From Glandiceps talaboti (Eukaryota > Hemichordata > Enteropneusta > Spengelidae): a DNA stretch of 64,000 nt. The notes beneath the pieces are model-generated. The model searched no databases and was not told where the DNA came from. It saw nothing but the letters and a program-made list of their open reading frames with translations. Position numbers and translations under genes: made by a program. Every line of letters starts with the position of its first letter. Position 1 is the first letter of the stretch. Location: positions 12,638,501 through 12,702,500 of the forward strand of contig NC_135553.1 in assembly GCF_964340395.1 (NCBI RefSeq). Reading direction: 5' to 3'. This document shows positions 1-11,566 of the stretch, piece after piece.

Positions 1-150
1 CCTAAACATAACTTCAAATACATGTATGATGTCACACGTAACAAAGTACCACCTGACCTAGTTGGTCTGACTGACTGTCAAGAGAGATATCGTTTGAGTG
101 CTTCGGAGAATTCATAGTCATTTTCAACAGAATGTGAACATATTTGAGTA

Positions 151-1478
151 CAGTAAAACGTTGATTATCCGAACGTCGAATATCCGAATTGATCGGTCAT
201 CCGAACTGACTACGTGTCCCCCGAAAAAATCTATTGTTCCGATGTCAAAGTAATGTTTCGGTAAAAATGTGAAGTTTGATGAATGACGATCGACATGTGA
301 ATGAGCACGGTTTGTCTTGGAGCTACAGTGTGTATTGTTTGTAAACAATCACTGTCCACCACTTGAATGACGTGATGTTAATGACGTACGGTAAAACAAA
401 AGACGACTACATTGAGTGTGTTGGAACGATCACACCTTCAATAACATCTCAATAAATTTGTTCTCCTATTGACCGCCCCCGTTGTCTTTTGTCTTTTGTA
501 TGATTCATAAAAGATTTGAAATGATTGTGAAATGGTGAGAACGGCATGTCACACTCTGACTAAAGTGGTGACTTTCAAACAACTTGTCAGCATGAGATGT
601 AACGCAACCGTAGTTGCGGCATTGCTACTTAGACCATTGACTGTGATACCGAAAAGATGATTGTCGTTCAGAAGTGAAAGGAGTTTCGTTTCTTTTTCCA
701 ATAAAGATTTTCAAAGGTGTAAAACTTTTTCAGCTTCGGCCTACCTATAAATCTGCGATGTCTAGGAAGGAATCCTCACTTGATCGTGAAACTGAAGATA
801 AAGAAAACGATGTCCCGTGTGAACCAGTACCATCGCACGGCGAAGCGACAGCTATGTTTTCTCCTTGTTTGTTATGGCTAGAGTCGCAGCCTGATTGTGA
901 ACCTACCCAGTTGTTATTGCTCCGTAGTTTACACAGAAAAGCAGCAGACAGCCGTGCAATGAAACAGAAACCCTGACTTCGTTTTTCTGAACTTTATTTT
1001 TTTTCTAATTGAGTGGCTAACTTGCGGACACATCGTTTGTACACATTGATACAATTTGATTACATTTACATGTCAGTGAACACTATTTATAGATGCAACC
1101 ATGACAACAGTGCGTTCTTATCAGCTGTCCACCACGTCGTCGTCTTTCTTGTAAATACGTCTTTTGATTTCTTCTACACATATTCAATTCACAATGTCGT
1201 TTTCCTATCATATTCAACTCTTTATTTAGTTTTAGTATTAAATAAGTACAGTTCATTAAAAAGGTTTCTATGGAGTACGGTACGTTTCATTTGTCTGAGA
1301 GTGCATGTAACATGTGTAAGTCACGGGATATGCAGTGTACGTGTACGTTCATTCTGTATGAGTGCGACCTTTTGACCCCGCCCAGTCTCATCTCGATGCA
1401 GATCGCATATCCGAACTGACCGCATATCCGAACTAAATGCATGTCCCCGTAAGCGTTCGGATAATCGACGTTTTACTG
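151..1478 (+). mobile_element. Deleted Tigger/pogo-type DNA transposon
   Basis: The ends 151-175 and 1454-1478 are inverted repeats with one mismatch in 25, beginning CAGTAAAACG and containing TTATCCGAA-type motifs. A TA dinucleotide flanks each side (149-150 and 1479-1480). CAGTA-type termini with a TA target duplication are typical of Tc1/mariner-superfamily pogo/Tigger elements. The 1328-bp body keeps only the C-terminal tail of a transposase, so it is an internally deleted, non-autonomous copy. Subterminal tatccgaact motifs occur near both ends. The inverted copy at 7438-7745 serves as an empty site with a single TA. Confidence 0.9.
674..976 (+). pseudogene. C-terminal remnant of Tigger/jerky-like transposase
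   Basis: The open frame contains a tail from about 758 onward with HGEATAMFSPCLLWLESQPD followed by QLLLLRSLHRKAA and a basic end. This resembles the helical C-terminal tail of Tigger/jerky DDE transposases, where a paired-helix segment precedes a lysine-rich end. The helix-turn-helix DNA-binding domains and the catalytic DDE core are absent. A possible splice acceptor (ttttcag) lies at 725-731, so this may be the last exon of the lost gene. Assignment rests on pattern recognition without an alignment. Confidence 0.6.
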
Positions 1479-2555
1479 TACTTACATTGTTGAATTAGCA
1501 TTTATAAAAGAAAAGATGAAATTTGCCATGAAAACCAATATATATTGCAAATAAAAACATATGACAGATCTTTGGATCTGACTGAGAATATGAATCCCCC
1601 AAAAATATTCAGTCTATACCTGACCTGGCCTGGCCTGTACCTGTGATTTGTACCGACCGGAATTGTAGCGTTTGTTTCCAGTCAAATATCGGAACGAAAG
1701 AGAGCACAACACAGAAGGAAAACTCCTCAAAATAACAACAAACGCTACTAAAATTACTATTATTATTGCAGCCACACCAAGACGTCTGCTGACATGACGA
1801 TCCTGGCAACATTGTACACGTGCATTTCAAGTCTGGGTACTACATTAATCTACGGTCTCCCTAGACAGTAACTAAATTATGAAGGACAAAATACAGATGA
1901 ACTTCAAATGATATGTTAATATCTATGATCTACTAAATCATTCCATGTAGCGTCGCGTCAGCCATCTTTAATATATTTCGTACACACCAATAATGTGGTG
2001 GTGACGAAATAATCGTTCGATCGCCTGGGGCGCTGCGAATCTTGTCTCTAGCTCTGAATCAATGGGAAACATAAGAATGCTTACCTTTGCCTTCGACAGG
2101 TGGCTAACGTTGTTGGTGAATACAATCGGAGCTTTATCTGGTAAGGCAATTGCCTCGCGCTCGGCCCGTTTGCTGTCGTATTGAGATATGCAATCATTGG
2201 TTACGTAATGAAAATGATGACGTAACATGGGTAATGTTCACCGATGACTCACACCATGGATGTGAGGTATTTAATCCGGACCTCCATGAGCAGAGGTACT
2301 CGAATTAATCTGTATGATTTAAAAACAAAATATGTTTAGTAACTACATAAATTTATGAATGAATTTACTATACAGACTAAATATAACAACCTTTTGACTA
2401 TATATTCCTACCTGTAATATTTCTACTAGTATAGAGATTGATACATTTGTAGCAGCAGGATTCGTACGATATTTTCCTAAGAAAACGGCAATCCAGGGCG
2501 ACAATCTAAGTAAAAATACGTGCCCCTGTGTTTTCACCCCGTTTAATCGTCTGTT

Positions 2556-2960
2556 ACAATCAATCAATCAATCTTTATTGCATTACAACAAGCCATAGAA
2601 AGCATGGTAAAGCATACAAAAATAACATACAGAAATAAAAAGTGAATACAAAAGTCATTTAATCAACTGCTGGAGGACTGTTTATATTAACAAGACAAGA
2701 AATTTTCCAAGAGGAAGTTTATCATCAGAGGTAAAAACGTGCAAAAATTTATTTTTGTCATTTTAAGGAATGAACATTTGAATTATTCAATGACAAAGAA
2801 GAAAAAAGTGTCCCTCTCCCCAGTGCATAATGAGAACAAAGAATTAAAATGAAGAAATTCATCTTCTATCATATTTGACAAAATTTACAGAATCTTTCAT
2901 CTACAGGAATCTTAGGAGTACACCGTCTCCCCAAATCAATTTGAATATTATCCGAAATCT
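2556..2960 (-). mobile_element. 3' end of a CR1/L2-like LINE
   Basis: Read on the minus strand, 2960 to about 2870 encodes a segment like the extreme C-terminus of LINE reverse transcriptases (PKIP-DERFCKFC, followed in another frame by IEDEF). It is broken by a frameshift and stops. A short 3' UTR follows and ends in AATAAAG plus ATTG tandem units at 2556-2580. Short tandem units after the poly(A) signal are typical of the CR1/L2 group. The copy is strongly 5'-truncated and dead. Confidence 0.7.
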
Positions 2961-3288
2961 ACATTTAACACTGGGTTTTTTTTAATTGCAGGAGATATTT
3001 CTCAAAACCAAAGTTACAGAGTACATACATAATTTTATCTCGACAAAAAAGGGATGGCTGGATTTAGGCCTAGGCCTCCTAACTAGAGGAGTTCTAGTGG
3101 AAAGATTCAAGTTCAAGTTGCCTATGAGTCAAGGACCAATTGATTTTGATGGTCATCTGATTCCAGATCTCCATTTCAATGGCGTTAAGGTATAATGAAA
3201 AGAATTGTAATATATTCTTTTTGACTGAGGAAAAAAATGTTTTTCTCGGAAATTGAAATGAAATGAATTTCGAAATAAAACCCAAAGA

Positions 3289-3421
3289 CAGAACCCCATG
3301 ACACGTGAGTGCAAGTGTGGCGTACTAGTACTCGGGGTACTTACAAGAAAACTTTGCAAGCACGAGTGCAAATAGCCCCGAGCACCCGCACTTCAGTGAA
3401 CGCACTTGGCACAGGGTTCTG
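3289..3421. mobile_element. Foldback MITE, family M1 (copy 1)
   Basis: An imperfect palindrome with termini CAGAACCC and GGGTTCTG. Internal arms carry gagtgcaagtgtgg and its approximate reverse complement. The same family recurs at 46612-46793 and, rearranged, at 11095-11205. A second block shared by the first two copies follows at 3463-3530 (gtattgcactg motif). No coding capacity. Confidence 0.7.
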
Positions 3422-4679
3422 TTTATATTACTGTATTCATATTTGTTGATCTGTGTGCACATGTAGGTATGTAATAATGTTTTCGGTATTGCACTGTAGT
3501 AAAAATACCACTAGTGTGTTTGGGCGCTTTCTTTTTCTTTATTCTTTAAAAATGTTTCATTGTTTTAAAAGACCAGAAAGTGTACAAGTACATACATATA
3601 ATATTTTTAATCATTCCATTTCTGGCCTTATACCCAAAATAACAAATATGTACAAACGTGTATAATGAGTTTATTAAAATATACTATAAATAAAGAAGTA
3701 CGTATGTAAATGTGACTTATAGCTAACTTGGGCCTTTATTAACTGTATCACATCATTATCATTTTCGAGTTTCACCAAAATTGTTGCCTCATGCCCCTGC
3801 ATTGACTAGCTAGGGCACAAAGCACGGGCCTATATTCTATGCTTGTAATTGTTTTGGGCTAGCTGTTTTCCACAACTCTCAGAATTGTGATTGTGGGTAA
3901 TAACCTAGATATAACTATAAACTTACGCATAAAATCTACAGTTTAGAGCCTCAGGTTGCTTTCGCATATATTAAAATGTTTAAGGTCACAGAAATTGTAA
4001 TTGTTTGCTATGATTTTTTATTTTGACCCAAAATAATTATTGTCTTGTCATATGAAAGAAAAGTGTTATCCTTGTATTAAATATTTTGCTCTCAAAAATC
4101 AATTATGTATACCACAAATTTAGTTTTCATTTGTCTCCTGAGGGCCACCATACATTCTCTTTGCAAAAATTAAAATAACGTGACTTTAGTAATACTGTTT
4201 CTGTCCTTTTCGCACGTACTGAGATATTTGGGAACTTTGTCATTGTTCTTTATTTAGCTCAGATGTTTTTGAAGTAGGCATGTGATCATTTTTCAATTGA
4301 TAGCAACATGACTAGATATTCACGTTTGAAAATATTTTGTCATTATTTTAAAACTATTTCTTTATGTTTGAGGATACATGGACGTGGAGGCTCTTAGTTT
4401 TTATCTGAAGACAAAAACCTCTCTAATACGCCTAAAAGAAAATCGGATTGCCATTACTTGATTAATAGACTATTTATAACTGTTGTTACATGATCTAGCT
4501 GTCCAACTGAGTCTTTGATTTCTGTTCAATAGTTTCCTTGATGCACATGCCCCTATGACCCACATTATTCTTTCAGATACCCCCAACACTATGCATATTT
4601 TTTCGAGTACCCCGTCAAATCTCCCGACCCCCCACCAAGTTTTTGTGAAAGCAGCCTAACATCAACAAAACATACACAC

Positions 4680-4689
4680 ACACACGCAC

Positions 4690-4725
<36 letters not shown>

Positions 4726-4746
4726 GCACACACACACGCACGCACG

Positions 4747-4804
<58 letters not shown>
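4680..4804. repeat. CA / GCAC microsatellite
   Basis: Compound tandem repeat of CA dinucleotides and GCAC/CGCA tetranucleotides. The open frames over it are low-complexity artefacts. Confidence 0.98.
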
Positions 4805-4807
<3 letters not shown>

Positions 4808-4936
4808 CGAAAGATATGTGCTACCACTTGTACCAGTTTGCATTCATTTAATACTAAATCCAAAACGTACCTACATGACAGATACAAAGTGCAGCCGAAA
4901 TGTGAAAAATTGTATTTCCACTCACTTTAATACTTA

Positions 4937-5096
4937 TTTTTTTCTAACTACCTATTTTGCATATTGTCCATAGACCTTTATGTAACAGCAGCACATGTTA
5001 CTAGTAAGGCCTGGTGGCCGATAGCGGCTCTCTCCATTTACCATATGTAAACATCGATATCCAATCAGTTCTCAGAAGGTAGTTAGAAAAAATTTA
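4937..5096. mobile_element. Small MITE with ttctaactacct ends
   Basis: Inverted ends of about 17 bp (ttttttctaactacct and its complement) bound about 160 bp of non-coding DNA. No clear target duplication was seen, so the call is tentative. Confidence 0.45.
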
Positions 5097-5162
5097 TCTG
5101 CTCCAATTCTCCTACATGGCGTCAGGAATCGGTTGATATCTTTGTAGGCATAGACCGATTGT

Positions 5163-5163
<1 letters not shown>

Positions 5164-5202
<39 letters not shown>
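5164..5202. repeat. (ACA)n microsatellite
   Basis: Thirteen perfect trinucleotide units. Confidence 0.98.
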
Positions 5203-5320
5203 CGATTTATCGGAAGATTATTAAATTTGGGAATTAGTAAGTGACGAAGGTAAAATTTTCGAAATGTTTGCTGAGTAAAACGGCCGGTTTTTGAAAGATC
5301 CTGTTTACGTACGGTAATGG

Positions 5321-5404
5321 CCACAGGCACTCGAATGATTAAAAAAAATATATGTATGTAAATAAGACTTATTTACATACATATATTGATTCGAGTGCCT
5401 GTGG
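5321..5404. repeat. 84-bp palindrome
   Basis: Near-perfect hairpin whose arms start ccacaggcactcgaat and end with its complement. Both arms contain atatatgtatgtaaataag. The loop is almost absent. It may be a tiny foldback MITE. Confidence 0.85.
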
Positions 5405-5590
5405 TAGTGGCGGTTCTCTTTCCTACCTTGTGTTTTCTTTCTTGGTGAGTGGACCTGTGCGATCACAGAAACAAGTGTAATTTTACCCCTTTCATATATA
5501 ATTGGCTAAATACGTCAATATTAACGATATTATCGACATTTTATTGTATTCTGATATAAATATTTTGATACATATCTCGGGGAAACAATA

Positions 5591-6362
5591 GACTCTCTCA
5601 CAGCCCTCGGAGCTTCGCTTTACTAAAATTAAAGCTAAACGAATTATTTTGTATGTACCGATGCCAGCTATATATATCCGTACTCGTACATGTCCGATAA
5701 ATTAAATGATTATACATCGTCAAAATGATTACAATGATAACAAATTACCAATCTGACCGAACACAATTTATTTACATAATGTTTTCCATCATTTCTAACT
5801 TGCTGTCAGCCACGGGCGCGCGATCCCCCTATGATTACATTGTCCGCCATCTTGTAATCACGGCAATCATGGTTCAGGGCCAATCTGATTAAAATCCGAT
5901 GTAGATGTCGGCTAATCGTGCATTGCTATCTTACCATCGTTATTTAGCTTGAATTGACCTTCGTAGTACATGTTTACGTTTTTAGCCTGATCGCCTCCTA
6001 TACTAGAGGAGGCTATCAGGCTAAAAAATGTAAACATGTACCAAGAAGGTCAATTCAGGCAAAATAACGAAGGTAAAATAACAATGAACGATTAGCCGAC
6101 ATCTACATCGGATTTTAATCAGATTGGGTTCAGGACATGATTACTATGATTACCAATCATGATTGTGATTGGTATTTATCAAACGCAAATCATGATTGTG
6201 ATTGATAAATCATGATTATGATTGTGCAAATCGAACTCTATGTGGTCGATGAGGGCGCACAGTACAAGGTTATTCGAATGTAGATGATATCGGTTCATAT
6301 AAAATAATTCATTTAGCGTCAATTTTAGTAAAGCGAAACTCCGAGGACTGTGAGAGAGTCTA
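5591..6362. mobile_element. Mutator-type non-autonomous element (family M2), with nested palindrome
   Basis: Termini are TAGACTCTCTCACAG and its complement, with long inverted arms that continue through cttcgctttactaaaatt. Exact 9-bp target duplications, gggaaacaa, lie at 5582-5590 and 6363-6371. A 9-bp duplication suggests Mutator-like transposition. A shorter member of the family is at 31524-31759. About 250 bp of the length is a second palindromic element (5879-6126). A stray family terminus (ctgtgagagagtcta) follows near 6380-6394. Confidence 0.9.
5879..6126. mobile_element. Palindromic MITE nested in the Mutator-type element
   Basis: Two arms of about 122 bp fold on each other around a centre near 6003. 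The ends read caatctgattaaaatccgat and its complement. The flanks share ggttcagg (5871-5878 and 6127-6134), a 7-8 bp target duplication compatible with hAT-like transposition. It was inserted after the outer element. Confidence 0.85.
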
Positions 6363-7437
6363 GGGAAACAAATACCTGTGCTGTGAGAGAGTCTAGTCTG
6401 ACCTGTACATAATGTCGTAGCTAGACACATTATTTGAACTAGTCTGACTTTTGGAATTGGGTCAGTCGGTGTGACACATGTAGTCAACTACACACAACAT
6501 GTCACCTACTAAACTGTAAGGGAACCTTCAAAATAAATGTTGAGTGTTCATTTCACTTTTACATCTCAAAACACACAAAGCAAATTGACAATAATTGAAT
6601 CTTCAAGTTGGTCACAAAACTACGGATTGTAAAATGTGACGTTGCCCCAAACATTGTAATGCAAAATATGACCCTCCCCAAGAACAGACCCACCCCCGAT
6701 TCCTCCGGCCCTCCCCCTTGTAAATAATAAAGGCTCCCTAAGATACGTCGTGTTGTTCAGCCCGATACGACTGTTTGTACTTACAGCCTAGTTACATACG
6801 TGATCTGTGAAGGGAGCTGATTATACTTGCATACATCAATCATAGTTGAACTTGCAGTGAATGGAGGTGAGTTTCATTCTCATTGAAATCGTTTGAGATT
6901 TAGCTTATAATATTGTTGCGCTATAGCCTATATATATATCGTTTTACGGGAGCATCCACCGACTACTTAAATATTAAGAATATTCGTAACGCGATTGAAG
7001 GACCATTCTTGAATAGAATATTGGCCCACAAGTAACTCTGCCTCACAGTACAGACATACATATGTGTCGCCCGTGTCCACCTTCCTCCGGTCAAGATTGT
7101 GTGTGCGCGCGTCCGTCTTTCTACAGCCATCAGCATCAACATCATATGAGGGGTTACAGAAAGCAATGGACTTGTCGGAAACTCAAAGTCTGAAATAATC
7201 TCTTGCGGTGATAAAGATAATAATTTTGACCTATCGACAGTTCTGTAACAATATATCTGCATGATTTGTAGTCTTTGTGAGGCATACACATGTTGCATTT
7301 ACCATATTCAACAATGTGTAAAAATGAGGACTTTCATTTTGCCACGTTGACCTCCTAGAGTATGTACTAGGTGAGAGGTAGCTTTTCCATTTGATTCTCG
7401 GTCGCACATTATAATAAAACAATACTGTTAAAAAAAG

Positions 7438-7745
7438 GTTCGGTCGGTGCAAAACACAGGTACAGGCCTAATGAGGCCAGGTCAGGTCAGGTAAAGACTG
7501 AATTTTTTTGATTCACATTCACATTCACATTCACATTGACATTGACATTGACATTGACATTCACATTCACATTCACATTCACATTCGGATCCAAAGATCC
7601 GTCATCTGATTTAATTTATTGGGCAAATTTCACCTTCTCTTTTATAGATACGAATCTAACAATACAAGTACTCGAATATGTTCACATTCTGTTGAAAACG
7701 TCTATGATAAATACTCCAAATCACTCAAATTATATCTCCCTTGAC
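7438..7745 (-). repeat. Interspersed repeat copy B with hexanucleotide expansion
   Basis: Reverse-complement match to copy A (76-150 plus 1479-1662). It lacks the Tigger element and has the single TA (7669-7670) expected of the uninserted site. Inside it, 7515-7588 is an expanded CATTCA/CATTGA hexanucleotide array that copy A lacks. Confidence 0.8.
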
Positions 7746-8149
7746 AACCATTAATTACCGACTTTAATTACCGCTCATATGAAGCATGCGCATTTAGATG
7801 TGTAGTGGTAGATGCGCTCCCAATGATGGAAATCCACACTTACAAGCATGGAATGTACCAATCACTTGATCTGATTTTTTGCACCAACTTTCATTGACCT
7901 TTGATGCAACGTATATGTTAGTCTGGGTATAACCTAGACTACTATATGTATCAATATATATTAAATGTAAAGTGTAATTTTGAGCATTCCTTTAAAACAG
8001 ATTTAATATCAGGCTAACATTGAATTATTCCTATTATTACACACAATGTTTCAACTGTTGAATTCCAACGACTGTTAGTATACATAGTAGCTTGCTTGGT
8101 AACAGAACGTCTAGTACATCTAGCATCTTCCTCTCTCTTATGGACCAAT

Positions 8150-8410
8150 CCCCCCCCCCCACAGGACTACTAGTATATATTCATAATTACAAGGTGAGAT
8201 GGCTGGGGGGGGGGGGGTTGGTTGGTTGGTTAGGGGGTTCACTTTTTAGAAATCAGAGTGCCACATTTTAGAAAATGGGGTTAACAAACATACATGTATC
8301 ATATGTACAATGAAAACAACTAACAGTACAGTACAGTACAGTACAGTGCAGTGCAGTGCAGTACAGTATAGTACAGTACAGTACAGTACAGCATTGTACA
8401 AAAACCTTTT
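8150..8410. repeat. Poly-C / poly-G hairpin and (ACAGT)n array
   Basis: A C tract near 8150-8161 and a G tract near 8205-8217 form an inverted pair. An ACAGT/GCAGT pentanucleotide array runs at about 8328-8392. Positions 8283-8317 are an exact 35-bp inverted match to 9009-9043, just before the sulfotransferase. Confidence 0.85.
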
Positions 8411-9140
8411 ACTTTTACTTTGACTAACTGTATTGTCTAACTTAGCATTATTTTGTGATATTGTCATCTATGCATAGTTGTATGCCAACTCCATGCAATA
8501 CAGCCGGTGGGTGCACACTTAGTGACGCCTCAAAAATTAATCTCGTTTTGATTGTTGACACTGTTCTTTGCATTGCTATTAGCTATGTAAATGAGGGGCT
8601 CAAAACATATTTCACTTTTACTATATCATGCTTGTAACCATGGTAATGAACAGCCCAATTTTGCCTTAAATTATGGCTTAGGGTTAGGGTTAGGTATCAT
8701 AATGTCAGACCATATCATCAAATCACTGCTGACAACCATGTGGCATATAGTGAACAGTGTCTTTACACATATACACTGAGGTGGCAGTAGTAATTGGAGA
8801 AATAATTAATGCCTTTAACATTTCAACGTGGTGGCAATGGTGGGATTAATTCCTTTAAACCATTGATTCTTGGACTATATTCCCATTCCATGTCTGACAG
8901 CGCTTAAACCATGTTTTCGAAATATTTTAACAGGGGAAAGGTCATATTTTAGAGAAAGGAAAATGAGGGAGGGTCACATTTTACGCAACAGCCCGGTCCT
9001 GTAGTGCTGTTTTCATTGTACATATGATACATGTATGTTTGTTTGTTATCTTTGCCATCAGAACATACCAAGCTCTGGACGTAACATTTGACAATCTAAT
9101 ATATCATCATACTATTGATTTGTCAAGTGCCAATTTGGAT

Positions 9141-11527
9141 ATGTCGTCCGTTGAGGTTGGTCAACCCTATCACTACAATGGAGTTTACTTCCTTTCGAAT
9201 CTATTTCCGAAATCAACACTCGAAAACTTGGAGGGATTTGAAATAAGGGAAGATGACGTATTTGTGTCAACATATCCAAGATCAGGTATTTAGTACTTAC
9301 TATAGTATTGTCTGTCTGTCTGTCAATGTCAATGTACAGTCACTTTTGACTTAAGTGAACTATCAATTTAAATCGCGCATGTGCTAGGAATCGTCACGTA
9401 AATAACGATTTTAATAACATCACTATGTATTCAAAAAGTTGTTTTTTTCTTTCTTTTTTCCAAAATCTCAGGAGGGGGCAGCTACCCCCCCCCCCCAAGG
9501 CTACGGTACTGTGAACACGTGACCGTACGGACACGTGAGCTTACTATTGGGTAATTGCTGCCTGGAAGCTTGTTTGTTTAATGGATAAATTCAAATATGT
9601 ATATAAAGACATGCTTCATTTGTTTCTTAATTAGGTACTACATTAACACAACAAATTGTCCGTCTGATCGTGAATCATGATGGCGATACAAAACTGATAT
9701 CGAATACAGATATAAGGGAATCGTTTCCTTTTTTGGAGGTGTCACCATTGAATAAAGACCAACCAAATTACAAGATTATTGAGTCCATGCCGTCACCTAG
9801 ACTCATCAAAACCCACTTACCCGTGGAGCTGGCACCAAAACAGATATTTGAAAAGAAACCGAAGGTATATCATTTTACGTTTAAACAATGTATGAGCCAT
9901 CTAATCAACCCAATATTTAGCCACAATTTCTCTCATCTGCTACAGTTCAGTACAGTACAGTACATGTCCAGTACAGTACAGTACAGTACAGTACAGTACA
10001 GTACAGTACAGTACAGTACAGTACAGTACAGTACAGCATTGTAATAAGGGTGCATCAGAGTCAACGAAAAATAATATTATCTCGTGTGGCGGCTAATGTT
10101 GCAATGTCCCGATGCCGCAAAGAGGTCTGTGAATTTACGACGATGCTTTAATAATTCTCATGTAAACTATCTGTACAGGAGGCCTGATTGCGTTGAATCT
10201 TTAAACTGATCACGCATATCATGTTCGTCGAAGTGCAAATTACTGACCATACAAATAGTAGTGTACGCGTGCATAAAAATACTTTGAACCATATGATATA
10301 CAACAGTAAAACACTGCCCCTTCGCTTTCGAAAACAACAACAATATCATAGACGTGACGAAGCAGGCTACACCGACTTGATAATATTTGAGGATAAGTTA
10401 ATAACTGACACTATTAGCAATGTATGCGTTCTTTGTAGAGAATTCGTAATCGAAACGTACCGATATCTTACAAGGCGATCATATTGTCTTCTTTTATTTC
10501 AGATTGTGTATGTTTTAAGACATCCAAAAGACGTTTTGGTTTCTTATTATAACTTTTGTATACCGTTTTACCCTGATAAGTCTTTTCATGAATTCCTGGA
10601 TGATTTTCTCCAAGGCGAAGGTACGTAAGGTTTTATGACGGTACTAATCGCCCCAACTAAATTTATAAATGCGCATTAACAATATGAAAAGAGTGTATTT
10701 CGAACTTTATGTAAATATTCTTCAACGAATTAATTATAACAGAATAATAATAAAGATATACGAAATGTTGCAAATCAGTCAAAATAATGATATGCATAGA
10801 CGTTATGAAGAACATTCAATTCATTTGAGTTGATTTGGACAATCAATCTTTATAATGCTAATTATGCAAATTAATGCATACACAATTTACACGTGACATG
10901 AAATTTTGCCCAGCATTGTTTCCAAGTCAATCAATGAAAATCCTTCAGACAAAAAAAAGTTAGAAAATAATATGATGGAAATTATTAGACATCAACATAT
11001 GTACGAAATAACTAACAATTTCTAGACGTAGTTGCTAGGTATAATTACACATATATGTACCAGAGATTATCTACACTGGTGCGCGCTCACACTATTGGTA
11101 TATCGTATTTTCACTGAAGTGCAATACCGAAATTTACCGTTTCAAATAAATATATGTAATGATAACAGAACCCCATGCCACGTCACGTCAGTTCCAGTTT
11201 GGGTACTCAAGAAGAGTGTTTGAGATAATTTTGACATTTAGAAAATACGCGATTTGTCACGCCATTCATGCAATCTGATAGCAGCAGATCTGCCAAGTTA
11301 TAGCCCACATAATCAATATTTTTTATATTTAAGGTAAGTAAATGGAAAAACAAAAGTTACACAATATGCAAATTAATTAGGGTGATTGGTATGGGCGAAT
11401 TTTAATCATGCAGTACTAATCAGTTCTAGGCATAACCAGCTAAGAATATGTCAACCGTATTTCATTACGTTGACAGCAGTAGTTCCTGAGAAAATGATGA
11501 CACTAACAAGGACACAGGCAGGCAGGC

Positions 11528-11566
<39 letters not shown>

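Larger units (their letters stand above)
76..1662 (+). repeat. Interspersed repeat copy A, split by a Tigger-like insertion
   Basis: The roughly 75 bases before position 151 and the roughly 185 bases after 1478 together match the reverse complement of 7438-7745. The match runs through the transposon insertion point, so this is one repeat of about 260-300 bp interrupted by a DNA transposon. Shared landmarks include caacagaatgtgaacata, gatctttggatc and gtacctgtg. Copies A and B lie in opposite orientations about 6 kb apart. The family is not recognised and carries no clear coding sequence; bases 1-75 show nothing. Confidence 0.75.

Noticed and set aside
674-976. Domesticated transposase gene
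   Set aside because: Lacks the DNA-binding and DDE core and sits between intact TIRs, so it is a deletion derivative.
8675-8696. Telomere-like ttagggttagggttagg
   Set aside because: Only about two and a half units in the middle of ordinary sequence; too short for an interstitial telomere array.
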